Below are positions 5,602-11,088 of a stretch of DNA of 11,088 bases, in pieces. Numbering within the stretch: the stretch's first letter is position 1; each line of letters opens with the position of its first letter. The position numbers were made by a program, and so were the translations under genes. Source of the DNA: JBLIAZ01 sp047632015. Its GTDB lineage: Bacteria > Bacteroidota > Bacteroidia > Flavobacteriales_C > GCA-002722245. The notes beneath the pieces are model-generated. The model was not told the origin of the DNA. It worked only from the letters and a program-made list of their open reading frames with translations, and made no database searches. The stretch spans positions 1 through 11,088 of the forward strand of contig JBLIBC010000063.1 of the NCBI GenBank assembly GCA_047632015.1, in the 5' to 3' direction.

Positions 5602-7851
5602 ATGACCTCCTTTTTAGACGAGTTAAATGACGCCCAGAAAAAAGCTGTGGAAGCAGTAAACGGACCAGTGATGGTACTTGCTGGTGCTGGATCAGGTAAA
5701 ACAAGAGTTCTTACTTATAGAATTGCACATTTAATAGACATAGGACTTCAACCTTTTAACATTCTTGCATTAACCTTTACGAACAAGGCAGCGAAGGAAA
5801 TGAAGGAAAGGATTGAAAAAATTGCTGGGACGGAAACTCGGAATCTATGGATGGGTACATTCCATTCAGTGTTTGCCAGAATATTAAGAAATGAAGCTTC
5901 CATTTTAGGATATCCTTACAACTTTACTATATATGATACAATGGACACAAAAAGTTTATTGAAAAGCATCATAAAAGAATTGAAGCTTGATGAAAAGGTT
6001 TACAAACCGGGACTTGTATACAACAGAATATCCGCTGCAAAAAACAACTTACTCTCAGCACAAGCATATAATAGGGATGAAAAAATAATAGCCGAAGACA
6101 AAGTCATGGCAAAACCAAGACTTGGTGAAATATACAGCCGTTACGAAAAAAAGTGCTTTAAAAGTGGTGCGATGGATTTTGATGACTTGTTGTACAAAAC
6201 AAATGTATTACTCACCAAATCCCCTGAGACCTTAAAAAAATACCAAGATATCTTTCGTTTTATTCTGGTTGATGAGTATCAAGATACCAATTTTGCTCAG
6301 TACAGCATCATTAAAAAACTATCGGCAACTCATAAAAACATTTGCGTAGTAGGTGATGATGCACAAAGTATCTATTCGTTTAGAGGGGCCGACATAGAGA
6401 ATATTCTAAACTTTAACAAAGATTTTCCTGGAGCTCAAATTTTTAAACTAGAACAAAACTACCGCAGCACAAAAAACATTGTAAATGCTGCTAATGCAAT
6501 AATCGCATATAACAAAAGTCAAATAAAAAAGGAAGTTTGGACAGGGAATGATGAGGGATCCAAGATCAAGGTTATTAAAACCCGAACTGATAATGATGAA
6601 GGTAAGGCAGTTGCGGGTTCTATTCTTGACTTGTCACTACAAGAACAATACAAAAACAGTGACTTTGCCATACTATATAGGACCAATGCTCAGTCAAGAG
6701 CAATGGAGGAAGCTTTAAGAAAAAACAACATACCTTATAAAATACACGGAGGCCTTTCGTTTTATCAACGAAAAGAAATAAAAGATCTGTTGTCATATTA
6801 TAGGTTAATCATCAACCCAAATGATGAGGAAGCTATGAAAAGAGTAATCAACTACCCTGCTCGTGGAATAGGCAAAAGCACACTTGATAAGTTAATCATC
6901 AGTTCAAGTGCAAATGATTGCAGTTTATGGGAAGTGATTGACACTCACCTGGAAAGTACAGGTTTGAACAAAGGAACCATGAGTAAGCTTAAAAACTTCT
7001 TGAACATGATCCTTAGTTTCCAGACAGAGCTCAAGCAAAAAAACGCGTATGACTTAAGTAGTCACGTGGCTACTCATACTGGGATAGTGAAAGAATTATA
7101 CGTTGACAAAACTCCCGAAGGTGTCTCACGTTACGAAAACATCCAAGAGTTATTGAACGGTGTGAAGCAATTTTCTTTACTTGAGGAAGTACATGAAGGA
7201 GAAGCTCCAACAAAAACCTTGGACGTGTTCATGGAGGATGTGGCACTATTGACCAATGTGGATAATGATACTGAAGAAGATTTTGACAAGGTTACTTTAA
7301 TGACAATTCATTCCGCAAAGGGGTTAGAATTCCCAGCAGTTTATGTAGTCGGGCTTGAGGAGAATCTTTTTCCTTCCCAACTGTCCTTAACTAACATAAG
7401 CGAACTTGAAGAGGAGCGTCGGTTGTTTTATGTTGCGTTAACAAGAGCTGAAAAAACGCTGACAATATCATATGCTCAAACAAGGTTCAAGTTTGGCAAC
7501 ATTAACTACGCTGACCCAAGTCGTTTTATAAGTGAACTACCAAAGGAACTATTAGAAGCTCCTAGTTCATTCAATGCAAGAAGTATATCTAAACCTAATA
7601 ACCCTTTTTTAAACCAAGCTAAATCAAAATTTGTCAGCATGAATAAAGCTTTATCCCCAATTGCTTCTCCTGCACAAAACAACAATTCTACAGTCCGAGA
7701 AAACTCAATTGTGGAACATTTACGTTTTGGGAGGGGAAAGGTAATATCACTAGATGGAATGGGACCTAGTAAAAAAGCAACCATAATCTTTGATAAACAT
7801 GGAACAAAACAAATACTTTTGAAGTTTGCTAAACTTAAAATTCTTAGTTAG
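5602..7851 (+). CDS. UvrD/PcrA/Rep-family 3'-5' DNA helicase (superfamily 1A)
   Basis: This ATP-driven helicase family unwinds DNA in nucleotide excision repair, mismatch repair and the removal of obstacles such as RecA filaments. The 749-residue product has all SF1A motifs: Q motif around Gln12, Walker A AGAGSGKT (27-34), motif Ia LALTFTNKAA (55-64), GTFHSVFARILR (about 85-96), motif II DEYQD (224-228), motif III GDDAQSIYSFRG (251-262), motif IV QNYRST (285-290), motif V MTIHSAKGLEF (567-577) and motif VI RRLFYVALTRA (606-616). A variable linker leads to a C-terminal segment (about 700-749) with HLRFGRGKV, matching the Tudor-like domain of PcrA/UvrD that contacts RNA polymerase. There is no nuclease domain, so it is not AddA or RecB. 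UvrD and PcrA cannot be separated from sequence alone. It is divergent from rpsL. Confidence 0.95.
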   Translation: MTSFLDELNDAQKKAVEAVNGPVMVLAGAGSGKTRVLTYRIAHLIDIGLQPFNILALTFTNKAAKEMKERIEKIAGTETRNLWMGTFHSVFARILRNEASILGYPYNFTIYDTMDTKSLLKSIIKELKLDEKVYKPGLVYNRISAAKNNLLSAQAYNRDEKIIAEDKVMAKPRLGEIYSRYEKKCFKSGAMDFDDLLYKTNVLLTKSPETLKKYQDIFRFILVDEYQDTNFAQYSIIKKLSATHKNICVVGDDAQSIYSFRGADIENILNFNKDFPGAQIFKLEQNYRSTKNIVNAANAIIAYNKSQIKKEVWTGNDEGSKIKVIKTRTDNDEGKAVAGSILDLSLQEQYKNSDFAILYRTNAQSRAMEEALRKNNIPYKIHGGLSFYQRKEIKDLLSYYRLIINPNDEEAMKRVINYPARGIGKSTLDKLIISSSANDCSLWEVIDTHLESTGLNKGTMSKLKNFLNMILSFQTELKQKNAYDLSSHVATHTGIVKELYVDKTPEGVSRYENIQELLNGVKQFSLLEEVHEGEAPTKTLDVFMEDVALLTNVDNDTEEDFDKVTLMTIHSAKGLEFPAVYVVGLEENLFPSQLSLTNISELEEERRLFYVALTRAEKTLTISYAQTRFKFGNINYADPSRFISELPKELLEAPSSFNARSISKPNNPFLNQAKSKFVSMNKALSPIASPAQNNNSTVRENSIVEHLRFGRGKVISLDGMGPSKKATIIFDKHGTKQILLKFAKLKILS

Positions 7852-7882
7852 TTTAGCTGTCAGTGAATCAGCACTTATTTTA

Positions 7883-7911
7883 TTGACGCTGAAAACTTCT
7901 TAAGATAGATA
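7883..7911 (+). promoter_or_regulatory. Weak candidate promoter for the DUF4290-murA-thioredoxin group
   Basis: In the 80-bp gap after the helicase gene, TTGACG (7883-7888) is followed after 17 bases by TAGATA (7906-7911). The spacing fits a -35/-10 layout. Read as Bacteroidota elements it is TTG, 20 bases, then TAGATACA, which keeps TA but not TTTG. It is the best candidate in the gap but falls well short of the rpsL promoter. Read-through from the helicase gene is the alternative, since no clear terminator separates them. Confidence 0.3.
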
Positions 7912-7931
7912 CATATCTCTATAAAACATTA

Positions 7932-8552
7932 ATGGAATACAACACAACTTTACCAGAAATCGTCGTTCCAGAATACGGAAGGAACATACAAAGGATGATT
8001 AATTTTGCCTGCAGGGTAGAAGACAGAGACGAACGGAATTTGATTGCAAGATCCATTGTAAAAGTTATGGGGCAAGTTAATTCTCAGTACAAGGATTCTG
8101 AAGATTTTGTTCAAAAGCAATGGGATCACTTATTTATTATTTCAGATTTTAAATTAGATGTGGACTCTCCTTATCCTATTCCTGAAAAAGAACAATTGCA
8201 AAAAAGACCTAAAAGATTAGAATATCCAAAACAGCGAATCAAATATCGTCACTACGGTCATTCAGTTGAACAGTTCATTCAAAAAGCATCAATAATGGAT
8301 GAAGGTGAAGAAAAAGACGCCTTCACTTATTACATCGCTAACGTGATGAAAAAAAACTACTTGATGTTCAACAGAGAAACTGTTAGTGACGAGCTAATCA
8401 TAAAGCAACTAGGAGAATTGTCTGAAGGTAAATTAACACTGAACGATGAGTTTCAATTAAAATCATCAGGTGATTTGGCCCCAGTAGCAGCTAGGCCAAC
8501 AAATTTCCCAAAGAAGAAGAAAAACAAAAAAAATTACCGCAAAAAACACTAA
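7932..8552 (+). CDS. DUF4290 family protein
   Basis: The 206-residue product matches, by recognition of its pattern, the DUF4290 family, which is restricted to Bacteroidota, typically found next to murA, and has no known function to my knowledge. It opens with a short lead into PEYGRNIQRMINFAC (about 13-27) and continues with helical, charged sequence, including a DHLFIISDFKLDVDSPYP segment and RHYGHSVEQFIQKA. The last 15 residues (192-206) are almost all Lys, Asn and Arg, a tail that could bind nucleic acid or another polyanion. No signal peptide or membrane segment is seen, so it is probably cytoplasmic. murA follows after 7 bp, which suggests co-transcription. A link to cell wall synthesis is only guilt by association. 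Confidence 0.85.
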   Translation: MEYNTTLPEIVVPEYGRNIQRMINFACRVEDRDERNLIARSIVKVMGQVNSQYKDSEDFVQKQWDHLFIISDFKLDVDSPYPIPEKEQLQKRPKRLEYPKQRIKYRHYGHSVEQFIQKASIMDEGEEKDAFTYYIANVMKKNYLMFNRETVSDELIIKQLGELSEGKLTLNDEFQLKSSGDLAPVAARPTNFPKKKKNKKNYRKKH

Positions 8553-8559
8553 CTGAATT

Positions 8560-9867
8560 ATGGCATCTTTTGAGATTGTAGGAGGAAACAAATTAAATGG
8601 AGAAATAATTCCACAAGGGGCAAAAAACGAAGCACTTCAAATATTATGTGCAGTATTATTGACCTCTGAAAAAGTCACGATAACTAACGTACCAAACATC
8701 CGAGACGTCAACAAGTTAATTGACCTATTAAGTGACTTGGGTGTTAAAGTTGACAAACTGGGTGACGAAGAGTACACCTTCCAAGCAAGTAAAGTAGACT
8801 TGGAATTCATGAAGACCGAAGAGTTCAAGAAAAAAGGATCCTCAATTAGAGGGTCATTAATGATAGTAGGACCATTATTAGCCAGGTTTGGAAAAGGCTA
8901 TATCCCTGCTCCAGGAGGAGATAAAATTGGAAGACGTAGAGTAGACACTCACTTCATGGGTTTCCAAAATTTAGGAGCTAAGTTTGAATACCAAGCTGCC
9001 AGTAAATTTTATAAAGTAGAAGCCAGTAATTTACATGGAACGGACATGTTATTAGATGAAGCCTCAGTAACGGGTACAGCCAACATAGTAATGGCCGCAG
9101 TACTAGCCAAAGGTAAAACATCCATTTACAACGCTGCATGTGAACCTTATTTACAACAGTTATGTAAAATGCTTAACCGCATGGGAGCAAAAATCACAGG
9201 TATTGGTTCTAATTTGATTCACATTGATGGGGTTAAAGAACTAAAAGGTACTGAGCACAGAATACTTCCAGACATGATTGAAATAGGAAGTTTCATTGGA
9301 TTGGCTGCCATAACAGGCTCACACATTAGAATCAAAGACGTTTCATACCCTGACTTAGGTATTATTCCTACTGTTTTTAAAAAATTAGGAATTCAAATGG
9401 AACTGGATGGAGATGATTTAATTATCCCCGCACAAGATCATTACGAAATCGAAACTTTTATTGATGGATCTATCCAAACTATATCTGATGCTCCATGGCC
9501 AGGGTTTACGCCTGATTTAATTAGTATCGTATTAGTGACAGCTATTCAAGCAAAAGGAAGTGTTTTAATGCATCAAAAAATGTTTGAAAGTCGTTTGTTC
9601 TTCGTAGATAAATTGATTGAAATGGGTGCGCAAATTATCCTTTGTGACCCACACAGAGCTACCGTTATAGGAATGGACAAGCAAAATAGCTTGAGAGGAA
9701 TTGAAATGACTTCTCCTGATATTAGAGCAGGTGTTTCCTTGTTGATTGCTGCACTTTCAGCGAATGGAAAATCAACCATTCATAACATAGAACAAATTGA
9801 CAGAGGTTACCAAAACATTGACAAAAGACTGCAAGCGCTTGGAGCAGACATCAAGAGAATTAACTAA
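8560..9867 (+). CDS. murA: UDP-N-acetylglucosamine 1-carboxyvinyltransferase (MurA), Asp variant
   Basis: MurA transfers enolpyruvate from phosphoenolpyruvate to UDP-GlcNAc, the first committed step of peptidoglycan synthesis, in the cytoplasm. The 435-residue product has the inside-out alpha/beta fold signatures: GAKNEAL with Lys22 and Asn23, PGGDKIGRRRVDTH (118-131), PGFTPDL with Asp319, DIRAG with Arg389, and a C-terminal DRGYQNIDKRLQALGA. In E. coli the active-site loop residue is Cys115, the target of fosfomycin; here the aligned residue is Asp121. The same substitution in Mycobacterium, Chlamydia and Borrelia enzymes keeps activity and prevents fosfomycin alkylation. It lies 7 bp after the DUF4290 gene, and its stop codon abuts the start of the thioredoxin-fold gene. 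Confidence 0.97.
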   Translation: MASFEIVGGNKLNGEIIPQGAKNEALQILCAVLLTSEKVTITNVPNIRDVNKLIDLLSDLGVKVDKLGDEEYTFQASKVDLEFMKTEEFKKKGSSIRGSLMIVGPLLARFGKGYIPAPGGDKIGRRRVDTHFMGFQNLGAKFEYQAASKFYKVEASNLHGTDMLLDEASVTGTANIVMAAVLAKGKTSIYNAACEPYLQQLCKMLNRMGAKITGIGSNLIHIDGVKELKGTEHRILPDMIEIGSFIGLAAITGSHIRIKDVSYPDLGIIPTVFKKLGIQMELDGDDLIIPAQDHYEIETFIDGSIQTISDAPWPGFTPDLISIVLVTAIQAKGSVLMHQKMFESRLFFVDKLIEMGAQIILCDPHRATVIGMDKQNSLRGIEMTSPDIRAGVSLLIAALSANGKSTIHNIEQIDRGYQNIDKRLQALGADIKRIN

Positions 9868-10413
9868 ATGAGGATTGCCTTATTAAGCATATTATCTTTG
9901 CTCCTACTGAGCAATTGTCTTTCAAAAAAGGAAGAAGCTCCAATTGGAGTATACGTTGGAAACCAAGCTCCTGACATTTCAGGTTTATCTCCAACTGACT
10001 CCAGCATCAGCTTACACTCCCTTCGCGGCAACCTAGTGTTGCTAGATTTTTGGGCTTCATGGTGTGGACCTTGTCGGCAAGAAAACAAAAATCTAGTATG
10101 GACTGTCCAACACTTCGCCGAAACTAAATTCCCAGGAAAAAGAAAAAGAGCAAGCGTTGGATTAAAAGTATTCAATGTATCCTTGGACAGTAAAAAAGAC
10201 CGATGGATAAGCGCCATCAAGCAGGACCAATTGAATTGGCCGTATCATGCTAGTGACCTAAAAGGATGGGGCAGTGCATTAGGTATAAAATATCAAGTAA
10301 GGAGCATACCATCAAATTTTTTGATTGACGCTAAAGGAGTAATCATCGCTAGGAATTTAAGAGGTCAAAAATTAGACGATTTTTTAAACAGTTACGCAGT
10401 CAAAAAAGAGTAG
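9868..10413 (+). CDS. TlpA-like thioredoxin-fold lipoprotein
   Basis: A thiol-disulfide oxidoreductase of the TlpA/ResA/AhpC-TSA type, probably acting in the periplasm or at the cell surface. The N-terminus is a lipoprotein signal: Arg2, a hydrophobic core, then LLSN before Cys17; Asn at -1 is not the classic lipobox residue. The mature end reads CLSKKEE. The domain (about 30-178) has DFWASWCGPC with redox cysteines 66 and 69, a VSLD strand, a DLKGW segment and the cis-Pro loop SIP (Pro148) before NFLID. A basic insert (KRKR) lies between the active-site helix and the next strand. The 181-residue length is usual for a single domain. The start directly abuts the murA stop, implying translational coupling. 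The substrate is unknown; cytochrome maturation and general disulfide reduction are options. Confidence 0.9.
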   Translation: MRIALLSILSLLLLSNCLSKKEEAPIGVYVGNQAPDISGLSPTDSSISLHSLRGNLVLLDFWASWCGPCRQENKNLVWTVQHFAETKFPGKRKRASVGLKVFNVSLDSKKDRWISAIKQDQLNWPYHASDLKGWGSALGIKYQVRSIPSNFLIDAKGVIIARNLRGQKLDDFLNSYAVKKE

Positions 10414-10436
10414 TCGCCGCTCCAAGAACACACGCT

Positions 10437-11088
10437 CTACTTACAGTACTTCACTAAATTCTTTAAGTCCTTTTTTGTTAAAGGTGTCCGCTTGATCGAA
10501 GTAATGTATCCTGCAAATTGACCAGTGGCGGTAAGAATCATTGTTTTAAGAACCACCGTATCACTTTGATCAGTTTCAACAATTACAGCATATTTAGGGT
10601 CACTTGTTAAAATTGCTTTATCAATTACTGACTGTTTCACAACTTTATACTGATAAGGGTAAACTTTCAACAAGTCCTTTTCCTTTAATTCTGACACCTG
10701 AAAGGCAGTAACTAACAAAGTTTTTGTCCTCACTTGCGGACCATTCTCCTCACATAAATCCGTGATGTTTTTACCGAACTCCATTCCTTTCACTTGATTG
10801 CTTAGGTACCTAACAGCATATACCATGTCCGACGCTGTAGGAATGACATGGGGAATACTCGTGTAAACAATCTCGTCGCCTTCCCAAAATCTCAAGTACA
10901 AATACAAAGCATCACCTGTATACATCTTATCGGTTTTAACCGCACTTGCTTCTCGGGTAGCGTGATTTTCTGAAAAGAAATCCATTGACAGCACAGTGTA
11001 TGCTTTACGTAATTTCTTTTTTTTCTCTTTCTCTTCTTCCTTCATTGTCTCAATCTCATTGGCCGTTTTAAAAATCGGAACCGAATGG
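10437..11088 (-). CDS. Hypothetical protein, 5' end cut by window edge
   Basis: I do not recognise this protein. The minus-strand frame ends at a TAG at 10439-10437. A Met at 11045 would give 202 residues, but the frame stays open for 14 further codons to the window edge, and the extra residues (HSVPIFKTANEIET) read like natural protein. The true start therefore probably lies beyond 11088. A Lys/Glu-rich stretch (KEEEKEKKKKLRK) comes just after that Met. The rest is mixed alpha/beta sequence with many Thr, Val and Tyr residues and two Cys, one of them the second-last residue. No membrane segment or catalytic motif is visible. It is convergent with the thioredoxin-fold gene, 23 bp apart, with no terminator hairpin in between. 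Confidence 0.75.
   Translation of the reverse strand, partial: HSVPIFKTANEIETMKEEEKEKKKKLRKAYTVLSMDFFSENHATREASAVKTDKMYTGDALYLYLRFWEGDEIVYTSIPHVIPTASDMVYAVRYLSNQVKGMEFGKNITDLCEENGPQVRTKTLLVTAFQVSELKEKDLLKVYPYQYKVVKQSVIDKAILTSDPKYAVIVETDQSDTVVLKTMILTATGQFAGYITSIKRTPLTKKDLKNLVKYCK

Noticed and set aside
7856..7895. Short complementary segments after the helicase gene (for example TCAGC and GCTGA around 7868-7892) as a terminator.
   Set aside because: The stem is 5 bp with a 15-base loop and no U-run follows, so it does not support a terminator call.
9864..10220. Minus-strand 118-codon frame opposite the thioredoxin-fold gene.
   Set aside because: It is a shadow of a gene with a clear WCGPC active site and lipoprotein signal.
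1..11088. CRISPR array, tRNA or rRNA gene, insertion sequence, prophage or other defence system.
   Set aside because: No spaced direct repeats, tRNA-like folds, transposase motifs or terminal inverted repeats were found by reading both strands.

Overview
The window comes from an AT-rich genome of the phylum Bacteroidota, most likely a flavobacterium-like lineage (class Flavobacteriia; the genus cannot be read from the sequence). The evidence is a str operon fused directly to the S10 operon with no tuf gene between them, a DUF4290 gene beside murA, promoter-like elements of the Bacteroidota type (TTG / TAnnTTTG), and no convincing Shine-Dalgarno sequence before any of the confident genes.

Positions 1-5335 (minus strand) hold one dense translation operon in transcription order rpsL, rpsG, fusA, rpsJ, rplC, rplD, rplW, rplB. 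The last gene is cut by the left edge of the window. Gaps run from 48 bp down to a 4-bp ATGA overlap. The operon builds the decoding and translocation parts of the 30S subunit (S12, S7, S10, EF-G) and the core of the 50S subunit (L3, L4, L23, L2).

Positions 5336-5601 are a compact divergent control region. On the minus strand it carries a near-consensus promoter for rpsL, followed at once by a perfect 7-bp hairpin that would lie at the very 5' end of the mRNA. On the plus strand it carries a weaker promoter candidate for the helicase gene, whose -33 element lies in a 6-4-6 inverted repeat. Between them is a C9A7 homopolymer tract. A 64-codon minus-strand reading frame spans most of this region and is of doubtful reality.

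Positions 5602-10413 (plus strand) hold a UvrD/PcrA-type DNA helicase, then a tight group of DUF4290, murA and a TlpA-like thioredoxin-fold lipoprotein. The last three are separated by 7 bp and 0 bp and are probably co-transcribed. MurA has Asp in place of the usual catalytic Cys, which predicts fosfomycin insensitivity. The thioredoxin-fold protein has a lipoprotein signal followed by a Lys/Glu-rich patch resembling a Bacteroidota surface-export signal.

Positions 10437-11088 (minus strand) hold an unrecognised protein gene convergent with the thioredoxin gene. Its frame stays open to the right edge, so its true start probably lies outside the window.

Most of the window is conserved housekeeping sequence. 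I found no new multigene system. The most interesting points are the regulatory architecture at 5336-5601, the MurA active site, and the less studied DUF4290 and terminal hypothetical proteins.
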